Shown: piece after piece, positions 39,120-50,900 of the stretch
Numbering within the stretch: the stretch's first letter is position 1
Layout of the letters: every line of letters starts with the position of its first letter
Assembly (NCBI RefSeq): GCF_030936135.1
Contig: NC_082594.1
Coordinates: 103,579,020-103,643,019, forward strand
Reading direction: 5' to 3'
DNA: 64,000 nt
Source: Gavia stellata
Lineage: Eukaryota; Chordata; Aves; Gaviiformes; Gaviidae
Notes under the pieces: model-generated
Told to the model about the DNA's origin: nothing
Seen by the model: the letters and a program-made list of their open reading frames with translations, nothing else
Database searches by the model: none
Made by a program: the position numbers and the translations under genes

Positions 39120-41640
39120 TCATCCAAGAAGTTTCCCCCACTTGGTTTTCCTGAAGTCCTGTACCCAAATCCCCATCACTTATGGGTCTGTATGACAAGA
39201 CTAGCTTGCAGCACACAAAGCAACAAAGTGTGATTTCAGTTACACAGATCCAGACTCTCTCATGCTATAGCAGTCTACACAGTTCCTGTGTCAATATATT
39301 AAGAGTTAGTGTGGCCTTTCCAAATTAATGCACTGGGAAGGTATATACTCTGCCCAACAGAATCAAGTCACCCTTTACTGCTGGCCAGAAAATGACACCC
39401 TTCACAGGAGACCAGGGGTTGCAGGAGAAGGAGAGCTATTACACCCAGTGCCTTTGCTCCTGCGGTGCCAGCTGGCCGGGGAAAGGGAATGCATCACCTC
39501 TGGGAGAAGGACACTGCCCGCTCCCCTGTGCACATGGGCCAGCAGAGGCAAGGAGTGCAGCAGGGCACTGGGGCATGGGTCTGCAGAGTGTAAAGCCATG
39601 GGGTAGTCAAAAATTACATGGGCTTTCAGCTCACACGGCAGTCATGGTCCCTAACTCGGGAGGCCATAGGGCCGTTCCCTTGCCTTGCTCATAGGCACGG
39701 CCAGGGGAGGCTGACTGATGGCAAGCAGGAGCTAAAATTGCAAATACAAATGTATGGCAGGAGAAACGCAGAGCAGGCAGTGGAGTTGCAGTGGGATCAG
39801 ATACCGCTGAGCACCACAGCAGTAGGAGCAAACCCAAAAAACCAGATTCCTGCTTGGCTTCTCATCCCTTAAAATGCTTTTGCAGCTGCCATCAGAGTAG
39901 CTGCACTTTTCAGGGCAAGGCGCTCAGTGCCTTTGTATTAGGAGAGGCATGCAGACAGCAGGTTTGATTTCAGAGATATAAACAAAACCAAAAGGGCGTA
40001 ATGGAAAGTTGCCTGGCCACAAATCAGGGCTCAAGGGACCAGAAACAGAAGGAGAGGCTACCTGCCTTCATCTTTTTAGCGTGTCTTTATAAACAGCAGC
40101 CTGCTGCAGAGGTTGGAAAAGCAGGCGAATATGAAAGCCAAACTGAATATGGAAGGATTTGTAGAGTGCTTCTTACTTTCCTTTGCTGCCTAACCACAGT
40201 TTTACGTACACACACACAGAAACACACTTAGGGAGCATAAAATATGACATGTAAGTGGGACTTTTGTCTTTTCTCTATCTTTGATATGCCAACAAGCTGG
40301 CATATTTAGCACTGCACTGCTCTATTTTTTTTGCATTTACTTTCTGGTTTTGAAGATATATATAAATGGCAAGAAAAGAAATGGAGTCAAGAAAGTTCAG
40401 ATGAATAACAGGAGACTAGTATTTCAATATCTAGCTAATTATATCCTAAATTGATCTTTCACAGTGTAAAAAATTAGTTCTTGTCTTAACATATGGAGTA
40501 CTACTTTATAACAAAAAATCCTAGTTTATGCATAATTTTTTATTTTCCATGTTAAGGCACATGCAGAGATCAGGCTGAATATTTCATGCATACATTTGTA
40601 GCTATATGACTTTGTAAAAAGAATCCACTGTTATATGCCTGGGTTTTTTTCTAGATTTTTGACTGTGGTTTCTGTTGCTCTGACTTTCCCAAATTTCTTC
40701 ACCTGATATTTTCCAGGTTTGTCTGCTGGTCACATCACACAAGAACTCTTGAATGAACAGTTCACCTGCTCTCCATAACTATTATATTTAATTTTTTTTT
40801 TTTGGTATTAAAATGATGTTTTTCTAAAGTATTTGTTTGTACATGGATAGCTCTAATAGGTTTTTACTTGGAGAGCCAATGCTTTCCATTGCGCTAGACT
40901 CCATGATAGGGTAATTGCTGGATTCACTTTTGCACGGGAAAACAATTTGCTACACAGCTTAAATCACCATTCTGTATACCTGATTGTGCAGTCATTTAAG
41001 CATGTGGGTATCTCCAGAAGCCTGTCTATTCCTCTAGCACTCGGTAGAGCAACAGAAATATGTATAAAGTTATATACGTGTACAGGTATTAGCAGGATTG
41101 AGGTTTCTTATTATTCCTTTCTACCTCTTAAATGGTCTTTTGCAGCTTTGATTATCCTCTGCAGAACTGTTTCAGGTTCAGAGTGACTTTATCTTTATCC
41201 TTTTGATTTGCTTTGTTCCTTGATCCTGTCATTGCAATACTCCCCTTCAAGCTTCAGAACAAAAGTACTTCTGGGAGCCGAGGCCCTGTGGCAGGGAGCA
41301 GGGCTCTGCTTTCCTTCTGGCAATTTGCCCCTGAGCAGAGCCGAGGCAAATATTCTTACTTGTTCAGTGCAACAGCTTCAGTAACTGCACCAGTGCACAC
41401 ATAAGTCTCCCTACTGAGCCCAGTCCATTTCCTTAGCACAGACAAACCTGTAGACAATAGGTAAAGGGTAGGGCTTACTTTTTTTTTTTTTTTACTTAAA
41501 TAAGTGACTTCAATGCAAAGCATTTTCCTCAGAAGGTACATTTATCCTAAGTGGCTCTTGCTGGTTTACACACACCCTGTCCTTTCTCTTGCTTTGGAAA
41601 GTTGTTCCACTTGATTTCTCAGTTTACCTCTTTGAGGTAG
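39120..41640. other. Upstream flank of CLDN8, no gene recognised
   Basis: Overlapping open frames at 39328-39872 come from a GC-richer patch and have no domain. T-runs lie near 40791-40803 and 41479-41492. Enhancers for CLDN8 could be here but no specific site can be argued from sequence alone. Confidence 0.5.
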
Positions 41641-41655
41641 TGGTGGCAGCGGAAT

Positions 41656-41663
41656 TATAAAGG
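41656..41663 (+). promoter_or_regulatory. TATA-like box upstream of CLDN8
   Basis: TATAAAGG lies 198 bases before the CLDN8 start codon. With the usual spacing of about 30 bases, transcription would start near 41685-41695 and give a 5' UTR of about 160 bases, a sensible size for a single-exon claudin gene. No transcript evidence is available, and AT-rich DNA produces such matches by chance. Confidence 0.4.
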
Positions 41664-41853
41664 CGATGAAGGTGCAGCCAGGTCCCGGGTAGTGTGTGCC
41701 AGATTTAAGCTGACTTAAAGTTGTGGAGACTGACTCTGAAACTTTCTTTGCACAAGGGACAACGACTTTTGGAAAAAGTTGCTCATTTTTTTTCCAGCAC
41801 TGTGTGCCTTGCTCAGGAAACTTGTTGAGGTGTACTCACCTTGCAAAGGTAAC

Positions 41854-42528
41854 ATGGTCGGTGGTGCTTTGCAGATTGCCGGGCTGCTCATTGGTGGCAT
41901 TGGCACGATCGGGACGTTTGCTGTCACGGGCATGCCTCAGTGGAGGGTGTCTGCCTTCATCGAGAACAACATCATTGTGTTTGAGACCATTTGGGAAGGC
42001 CTGTGGATGCACTGCATCAGGCAAGCCAACATCAGGATGCAGTGCAAGGTCTACGACTCCGTTCTGGCCCTCTCGCCAGACCTGCAGGCATCAAGAGGGC
42101 TGATGTGTGCTGGGTCGGTGCTCTCATTCCTTGCTTTCATGGTTGCCATTATTGGGATGAAATGCACTCGGTGCGTGCAGAGCAGCTGGCAAGCCAAGGG
42201 CTATATTATTCTGATGGCTGGGCTCCTTTTCATCCTCTCGGGTGCCGTCGAGCTCATTCCAGTCTGCTGGGTTGCCAACAGCATCATCAGTGACTTCTAC
42301 AACCCCATGGTCAACGTTGCACAGAAAAGGGAGCTTGGAGAGGCCCTCTACCTGGGCTGGGTAGCTGCCTTCTGCCTCATTGCTGCCGGAGCCATATTCT
42401 GTTGCTTTTGTCGCTGTTGTGAGAAAACCAGAAGCTATGGATACTCTGCACCAGCCCACTACCTCACTCACAGCCAGCATTTGCACAGGAAGACTGAAAG
42501 CTCGTACTCCAAAAGTCAGTATGTCTAG
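41854..42528 (+). CDS. CLDN8: Claudin-8, tight-junction membrane protein
   Basis: Single-exon gene for a 224-residue claudin; human claudin-8 is 225. It should form strands in epithelial tight junctions and shape paracellular ion permeability; mammalian claudin-8 acts in distal nephron and colon. Four membrane segments lie at about 8-27, 82-102, 117-137 and 163-185. The first extracellular loop has the full claudin signature: W30, G49-L50-W51, C54 and C64, with R81 before segment 2. Residues specific to claudin-8 are [10 protein letters not shown] (56-65), the [12 protein letters not shown] stretch, [16 protein letters not shown] (154-169) and the C-terminal SQYV, a PDZ ligand for ZO proteins. 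Cysteines after segment 2 (C104, C107) and segment 4 (C183, C184, C186, C188, C189) are likely palmitoylated. The start at 41854 has A at -3 and G at +4; the frame is open upstream to a TTG at 41779, but those residues are not claudin-like. It lies 12 kb upstream of a claudin-17 gene on the same strand, as in mammals. Confidence 0.97.
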   Translation: MVGGALQIAGLLIGGIGTIGTFAVTGMPQWRVSAFIENNIIVFETIWEGLWMHCIRQANIRMQCKVYDSVLALSPDLQASRGLMCAGSVLSFLAFMVAIIGMKCTRCVQSSWQAKGYIILMAGLLFILSGAVELIPVCWVANSIISDFYNPMVNVAQKRELGEALYLGWVAAFCLIAAGAIFCCFCRCCEKTRSYGYSAPAHYLTHSQHLHRKTESSYSKSQYV

Positions 42529-42821
42529 ATGCCTCCTGCCTTTTCCTATTTTTGAAGCCTTCAATCTGTCTGGATGGATTTCAGCTTCTGCACAAAAGGG
42601 CAGCTAGAAAGCTGCTTGTGCCTTCTGCCCATAACTGCTGCTGTTAGGGCTGCGTTTTGGAGCTGCAGTTACCCCCAGTGGACTCTGCTGTGGCTAATGC
42701 TGCAGCATGGATGATTTTAATGCATGGAAAGGTGAATGTTTAATATTATTTTAATAGTAACTTGGAATAGCTTTTGGGTTGTGTGGCTTTGCTTTGGGTT
42801 GCATTTTATGTGTAAAAGAGT

Positions 42822-42827
42822 AATAAA
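42822..42827 (+). terminator. Candidate poly(A) signal of CLDN8
   Basis: The first canonical AATAAA after the CLDN8 stop codon, 294 bases downstream. Further AATAAA hexamers occur at 43079, around 43804-43820 and at 44141, so longer 3' UTRs are possible; the human mRNA has a longer 3' UTR than this first site would give. Confidence 0.45.
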
Positions 42828-42829
42828 GG

Positions 42830-45800
42830 GCTTAGAGTTCCACTGTGATATGAAATTCTGGCCTATTGCATAGAAGAGGGGAGTTAAGCAGCTGGGGTTT
42901 TTTTTCCTGCCTGGGAAAGAGGGGATACCAGTGAATAAGGACAAGATAATAATGGTTTAAAAGAAAAGCATTCACTAAGGGATTGATTTACTGTAGGTTT
43001 AATGGAAGGTTGCATGAAGAATTTATTCAGCAGAGAAAGGTAAGCTGAAATATATGAAAAATATCCCTTATTTCAGAGAATAAACATAGCCCTATGTTTA
43101 TCCTAAATATCATCTTTTTGATGAAAGTTAATATTTCTTTTGTAATCCATATAGGTCAAACTCATTCACATCTTTCTTTTTAGAAGCAATAGTATCCCTT
43201 GCAAACTCCTTGCGGCTTACAACATTTTGCAATATTGCACAGATCACAAACACTGTGTTGGTTACTTGCCCCAGGACTCTGTGATAGATATATTTTTAAA
43301 TAAGGGTCTTTTGTACAATCAGGATGATATTTTTGCTGAGACCCACTCACACCAGCATAGTTTATAGGCATAAAGAACATAAACAGTGATAGTATTTTCT
43401 CATTAAAGCAAGCTAAACAATATTTTTAATAATAAGATCATGCACCCATGACAAGCAACAATGTAAAGAAACCAAGTCCACTGAAAAATAAATAGTTCCA
43501 TACAAATTAATTTAATAAATGACCCAAATTAATCAATAGTAGTAATATTTTAATAGAATTTTGTAACCAAGGAATAAGGTGCAATTCCAGACCCACAGAA
43601 ATCAATGGAATTTTGCCTTTGACTGGATTGGGAACACAATTCAATTTGTGGTCTTTGATGGAGAACAACATTCTTGTTCCAGAACTGTTTTAAATATTTT
43701 ATAGAAAGTTTATTATGTGATCTGTAGTTCTCTGGTAAATTTCTTGGACTATTACTACTTGAAAGTTTGGAAGGAAATTCTTCATTTCATAAGATGCAAC
43801 CTTGAATAAACTAGAATAAATAAAAATCTACTGTAGAACTCTCTTCATAGTGTTTGTAAGATACATAGTAAGATGTGCTTGTTTATGTAATTTTATTTTA
43901 CCTCCTTATTTTTAAGCAAATTATTTCTACATATGTATATGTGTAATGTGCATGACCTTTCTGTAATATAGCAGTGTGTAGCTGTATTTCCTTTGTATTC
44001 CTTCATTAATGTTTATACACCAGTCCAGTCTCTTTTTTGGGGGGAAGAGAGTGGAGGAGAAAACCTGTTGTTAGTGGCTCCTTGTGAATATACTACACAG
44101 AACTCATAGCTAGAACACCAGGGTTTATAACAATGTCTATAATAAAGTCACCTGCCTTGTTCATCCCTCTAAAATGTGGGTACAAGAGCTTACTCAGAAA
44201 ACTACATGTATATGTACCAGTGCACTGTAGTTATCTCTGCTGTCAAAACATGGAGTGACTCATACAGTATTCACCTACAGGTCTGAGGCAAGCCTCAGTG
44301 AAAAGTGAGATAAGCATGACATTTCTGTAAAAGCCCTGCGCACATCGAACACTACTGCTGTATTGGATAGTATTAGCTGTTCCTGGTAAAGCACACACTG
44401 ATCTAGTTGTACAAACAAAAGAAGATACAAGAAGACTGTAAGAAGACTTCCAAAACTATCCACAGGACTAACAGGAACACAAATCAAATGGACTGTGAGC
44501 GGGACCCTGAAGTTTTTGAAAATCTCCCTTAGAGACCCTATATATGCTGCAACAGTTCACCTTACAACATATACATATTCCCCCTTAAGTACATCCCTTT
44601 CACATTTCCTTTAAATTGTATGTCACCCACATACCAAATCTTCAAGAGAACTGAAATGAAAGCTTCCATTTTAAACAGAGCTGGCCTCCCCCAGGTTTGT
44701 GCATTAAATAAACCCTGAGAAGTCTGAGCAGAGGGTCCCACCTTAGGGCGTATATCCAAGCACAAAACAAATGCCTGAAGCAATAAACTTTCAAATATTG
44801 TATCCTGTAATTCAGAACTATTTTTTTTTGCTCTTACAGACAAGAGAAATTATTTGGGAAATAAGCAGCATTGCCTCAATAAATGAAACCAAGGGTGTCT
44901 AACTTGTTCCCCTTTGCCCTGCACTTTGCGCGCTTGTATGCATTCCCGCAATGTAAACTGGATGTGGAGCCTTTCCAGGTCTGTGCTGTGTAAATGAGTG
45001 CACAACATGCAGGTCAGAGGAGAGTAATGCTCATTTAACCCAGATGAGTGAAGGCTCAAGATTTCAATCACTGCTCTGTTATTGAGCAACTGGGCTTTCA
45101 TTTATAATGAGCCTCTTCTGAAGCTCTCCCACTGCTGCTGCAACTGTTGTGGAGGTCTAGAGGGTAGAGCTGCCACCTGCATTACTAGGCACTGCTCTCA
45201 TCAGAGCTAGACAGCGAGGTGGTAAACACATGGGTGGCAGCAGAGCTGCAGTTTCAGGAGCTGTTTGGTGCAGGCAAGGCAGAGCTGTAACAGAGCCTGA
45301 GTGTGTGTGAGCTCCTGTTTTGCAATTTTGTATGAGAATGAATCATCTAACACATGAGGTTATCACACATCTGCAAATCCAGTAGAGTCAGCTGAATATA
45401 GTGGATTTGTCTGTCTCTTTAAGGTGCAGTCCTGAATAGGTGTTGTACTCCGCCATATTTTTGAACATACATGGTGCCTATGTACCACTGAGAGTTTATC
45501 TGTAGGCTGCTCACTCTCTGTTCAACTCTCAAACATGACTAGTAAAGAATAATAGAAAATGGAGCAGGGAGAGATTACGATAGGCCATACCTTGGGCCTC
45601 ACAGCCAGGAAGGCTCATTACTGAAATACAATAATGGCCTTACTGTGTCAGCCTGGAGATGTGTGGAGATCAGGTGCCTACAGAAGAGCAGGAGACCTGG
45701 GCCAGTGGACAGTTGTGCTTGGAGGTACTGTCCCCACTTCCAGCCTCCTGTACTCAGGGTATCTTTGAGCTTAATGAAACATCAGGCTTTGGGATTTAAG

Positions 45801-46489
45801 CCCTTCACCAAGGGTCATACTCTGACCCCACACAGCAGATACAGTGGGCTTTCTGAGCATGAGGCATGATGCACAGCTCTCCTTTCTTACTGAGCTGGAA
45901 GAAGGGCAGTGCAGGGTAACTCCAGTCCTGTGAAAGACCTGTCCAGGACCTACAGTCCTGACACAGGCATGTCCGCTACCCTAGTCTTGCCTTGCCCTAC
46001 AGAGCAGGGTTGAGCCCCTTAACTGAGCCCCTCAGCCAATGCCTGCCTCCATTCTGCATTTTGGATGCTTCTAGCCCTTGGACTTTGCCTGCGACTCTAC
46101 CATGGATCAACCCCTAGGCAGCAAAGCAAGCTGACCCCTTACATGCTGCCTCTCCACTCATCCCACTGCCCCATGGAGCTGATGGCCACAATACGTTCCT
46201 GCAAAGTCTCAGCAAGGAACCGACACTTAAGGGATGTAGGCCATTGGCAGTCCTAAATATGTGTTGCTTGAGAAATTAGGAGAAGGCTGATGCCAACTAG
46301 TTTACCTGGGTATTGTCAAGAGCCCATCAACACCATCAGTTCCTTTCACTAGCGGGAGGTGGTCCATATAGGGCCAAAAAGGACAAATAGGAGGAGAAGA
46401 CAGTGTGAGTGGAGTTCACTCTAGAAAAGGTGGTATCTATTAACTACTCCATTGCTCTTCTCAATGAATAAATATGCCATAATTATTCC
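42830..46489. other. CLDN8 3' flank / intergenic, no further gene recognised
   Basis: AT-rich sequence with several AATAAA hexamers; part of it may be CLDN8 3' UTR. Open frames are short and without domains. No mobile element was recognised. Confidence 0.5.
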
Positions 46490-47960
46490 TGAGAGACGTT
46501 TGTGCAATAAAAACTTCCAGAGGTGGCTACTCTGCAGTGTCCTTAGCAATCTATCCCAGTACTTAATTATAATTTTCATTAAAAAAGGTTTTCATGAAGC
46601 TTAAACTAAATGTCCCCTCTTCAGGCTAAGGCTGCTCCATTATTTCTTGTGCCATCAGCAGGAGCCATAGAAAACAGACTGCTGCTTTCCTTTAAAGCAG
46701 GCAGCCTTTTCCATATTTCAGGACTGCTACTATCTGACCCCTTAAACCTTTGTTGCTTAGCTTAATCATCTCTAATTCTTTCCTCACTGGCACACTCGTT
46801 AAATTTCTCCCCATACTTGTTTACCTCCTATGGTTGTTTTTGGCTGCTCCACCTCTTTCTTCAAGTTTGATGCCCAAAACGGGACAAAGAATCCCAGAGG
46901 AAGTCTCACCACTGCTGAGCACGCTGAATATACTTATTGCAGGTTATCATAGCATGGGGTAAATGATTCACAAGAACAAGCAAATACCTTCCTTTAACAC
47001 GTTAAATGCATTGCGCTTCTATTATTCCAGGCCTCAAGATCACCAGCTTTTCTCCGCTGTGGGACTTAACCATTGACAGTACATTGACCAGCTAGGTGTC
47101 TAATGCAACTTTCCTTGCTGCAATTCCTCCTTTATTGCTAGATCCCTGAGGGTAATAAGATGAGACCCCAGAGAAAGACTTGGTTCCAAAAGCAGCAGAA
47201 ATGAATGTCTGGAAATAGGAACATGATAGTTCTCCTTCCAATATATCCTTTTGTTGTTTTACTCACTCAAAATTTCTGCGTCCACATTACATTATTTTTA
47301 CTATTCTCCGTCCCTTCAGTGTCCCTGTTAATTTCCCACTGCTGTGTCAGATGCTTTAATAAGGTCCAAATGGATTAGATTTTCTCAACTTTTTTTTCTA
47401 GAAAAATGTTACCAAACAAAAACTGAATTTATTTTTGCTAAGACCGTGCTGCATTTTATTTAACTTCCCATTTACTTCTAGGTATTTATTCTTTTCTTCA
47501 TAATGGATTTTAAATAATCTTATACTATTAGATTCTGACTAATGGGTTTCTAGTTGTGCACAGGTTTTTCCACCTCCCCACTCATTCCCTTAGTTCCACT
47601 GTTCTCCAGACACAGTATCAGTCCTGATTTGACACACATGCTACACACAGTCCTTGCTACCAGATTTGGAACTGCACATGCTGAATTTCCTTCAGTGGAA
47701 ATTACTCTCTTTCTTCAGTTTGTGCTCATAAGGATTTGGAGTTTTTTATCTACCTTGGATACAGTATTGTAATTCTCTAACGCTCACCATCTTCTATATC
47801 CTTTGTTACTTAAATTCAAAGAAGAGGAGGGCTAGCTACCTTTCTTAGACTCATGCTCACAGCCTAGCATGCCTTTTCCCTTGCTGTTCTGTATTATTTG
47901 TATGCCTGTAGCACCTTCTTTATGCTATTTTTGAAAAGCCAAATTTGGATTGACTTTTAT
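46490..47960 (-). mobile_element. Ancient antisense CR1 LINE fossil (L-type), ORF2 region
   Basis: On the - strand, decayed CR1 ORF2 landmarks appear in the right order. Near 47340-47388 the reverse complement reads IHLDLIKASDTAV, a degraded motif A (YLDFSKAFDTV). Around 47130-47190 is a remnant of the GVPQG motif B region. Near 47031-47057 the complement reads like a degraded KFADDTKL. From about 46930 down to 46500 the DNA follows the C-terminal half of old amniote CR1; GCCCAAAACGGGACAAAGAA near 46872 corresponds to the QFWSP-type segment. No frame is open for more than short stretches, so the copy is dead and old, comparable to the fragment at 18.65 kb. The upstream part of the element (higher coordinates) may continue to about 48400 but the match fades. 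It sits between CLDN8 and CLDN17. Confidence 0.72.
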
Positions 47961-50900
47961 TGAGTCTCATTTTCCCCTTACATTTTCTGACCTCTTAGAT
48001 GTATTTTCTTTGATGGTTGGTTACCTTTTCTGTTCTTCTACAAATAACTTCTCTGTGCAGTTATTCATCCAGCTGAGTATGAACCTGACTCCTACAAGTG
48101 TCTCCTTTCCTTCCCCATGGGACTCACATCCCAGACACTTCCTAAGGAATTTTTAAGCCTCATCCACATTCATGTCTCTAAGCTGTTCAGTCTAATTAAT
48201 AAAGAACAACGTGATCAGGATCTGAGGAGTTGTTCTCCCTCAGTGCTCCAGGCACTTTCACCTCATTGGCAATTGTCTTCTGCAGAGATACAGATACTCC
48301 CATCTTAATGATGCTTCACATACCATTTTCTGCTTCACAGTGTGAGCCCTGTTCCATTCCAACATAAAAACATCAGATTTGCTGAGGCCTTTCCCTCCTC
48401 CATTTTATACTTGTTTTTAAGTCAGTCTGCACGTATCAGACTGTTGTCTATCTTTTTTTCCTTTCCCTTCCCTAACTGCCATCTCCTTAACTCCCAACAC
48501 ATGGTTGGTAGAAATAGTTATTATATGTTCCTCCTTCTGAAGTATTGTACTCTGTGCTAAATTACATATTTCAGATCCAGAATGAAAGAAGCTACAGCTT
48601 GATCATGGACAAAGAAGTTCATATTTTGACTGGATACATAGTATGCTGCAATTGGGAACAGCACTGGATTGTCACTGGGGGGTGAATAGTTTGTGCCCTT
48701 GCAGGCTATGGGCTGTCACTGTGCAGGGAGACACATCAGCCCCAGGAAGATGCATCAATCTGCAAAATTACAGTGACAGTCGTGCATCCTTGGAGCTGCT
48801 ACGATTCACAATGCTAGAGACAGTGTTCTGAGAGCAAGTGACAAAAATTAATTGCTTCCTGTGAAATACTCCTGTTTTGGTCTCTGTGCCAGCACAAATC
48901 CAAAGTGATTTATGACTTCCAGGAAGAGGTTCTTTTGTGTGAGTGCAGAAACAGCTGGTTGGCTAGGCAGGGCTCCCCTTCTCCTCTGTAATCTCTTCTC
49001 TTCCTCTATTTGAAGGGGAACCAAGGTAAATTGGGAGTTGAACTCTGCCAGCTACGCAGGCCCAATGGGCAGGGGCTATGCTGCTCCTTCCTAGGGGACA
49101 CCCAGCTTGCCAGCTGGGGAAAGTCAGCCAAGGTGTCCCAGGGAAGAGGTGAATCCCAGTCCTAAGGAGAGAGGAGTAATGGAACATCCTGGCCAGAATC
49201 AGAGAGGTTTGATAAAGGACTCTGGATTTGGGTAGAGAGAGAAGGGAGAGTGTGGGGGTAGACGGTGACCCTGCTGTGTGCTGAAATGACAGGTTTGGGG
49301 GTGTCATTGAGTGCACAAGGTTGAGACTAGTGGTGGTGGAGTTCATGCTGCTAGGTTTTATTTTGGAGATGGAAATCAACAGTGTAGTTAGTTATATTCA
49401 GGAGGTGGGGTTTGGGAGAGGACAAAAAGTGAGGGGGGCAGGGCTGGACAGGGAGAACCCCAAATTATGACTGAGAAGGATGGGAAAAAAATCTGTTCTT
49501 CAAAGTTTGAGACTTACTTGTTTAGTTACCCGCACTGCTTGGTTACTGGAAAGCTAGTTCAAGGGTGTATTAATATGCTGTGCTCCAAAAGCAATCTTTC
49601 TTGGGATTCTGAGACTAAGAGCTTATTTCTAGCAGTATCAGGTAGTCTAATAAAAGCTATTACCTCTTTATACAAACCTTGCCTCTCATCTGTCTTTAGG
49701 CCATCACTGCCACAATATACCTTCTCGTCCTCTTTTATTCCATCACAGTAAATCATGTAAATAAAGCAGTTCCCCTGTGCTTCATCCGGTAATAGCCTAA
49801 CTGTACACCCTGCTGCTAACCCTTATGAAAACAATCAATACTGCCTTGGGAATTTGCCACTCTTATATTTCCAACAGCTTAATGTGAACTGTGCAGTCAA
49901 ATGCCCCCCAAATATGCTTTGAGGTCCTGCCATTAAACAGCAAAGTAAGATAGCACATTTTCTGGCAGGTTCTATTTCTATCAGGATGGCTGCTCCCTGT
50001 ACGCAAGTACTGAGGTGACAAATACCTTGTAAAAGGCTGAAGCAGTTTAGATGGATTAAATACTCAAAGGAGTATTTAATATTTTATTACTGTAGGGTTT
50101 TATTACACTGAACTCGAGTTCATTCACAGTGTCCAGGAGACAGGCTACCTCAGACATGGAATATCATTAAGAGTTTGGCAGTTTTGGCAGGCTGTGAATT
50201 ACAGGCATGCTGAGGAAGATGACGGAAAATAAATATTAGTTCTTTTCAATTCAACTGTCAGCCATGGGTTGCCTCAAAGCTAGACTTAGAGGTCAGTGCC
50301 CAAGTACAGTGCCTGTTATGTGTCTGGGGGAAATCCCTCTCCAAGCTACACTGAGCAGATGTTCCTCTCACTCCAAAATGTGCCACACTTGAAGAGAGGG
50401 GGAAGGAGATGTGCTTTCATCTTTTAACATCTGTGCAGGCAGCAATATTAAAGTTAGCACAAATAAAAAGGCCTCTGTTGACTTCAGTCCATTTTCTCCT
50501 GAATTAAAACAGAGTCAAAGGAATCTTTTCCTTCACCAGTAGGCTCAAAATACAGTAGTCAATCAAAATACCATAGAAACTAATGGAACCATTAACTCGA
50601 CTATGCTTTCATTGACCAGCCCTTGTAAATAGTTGAAAACAAAATGGTTAACCCAGCATGTAATGAATGGACTATTTGGAAGCCACAAGCAGAGAGGAAC
50701 TGATACCATTCACATGTGTTTCCAAAACCAAATAATCTGCGGACAATCCTAACCCTGTTTGTTGTACACTTAAAGCAGATTTTACGTGTAGACGATGATC
50801 TAGGTCTATGTGGGTTCACCCAGCACCTCTGCCCAAGGGGACGGGATGCAGGGTGACTGCAGAGCCACAGCCTGCCAGACTCCCCATTGCCAGATTCTAC

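Noticed and set aside
41779-41853. A 25-residue N-terminal extension of CLDN8
   Set aside because: It begins at TTG, is unlike any claudin N-terminus, and the ATG at 41854 has a good start context and gives the normal family length.
42124-42564. A 146-codon frame antisense to CLDN8
   Set aside because: It is the mirror of the claudin coding sequence; no claudin antisense protein is known and the composition is explained by the + strand gene.
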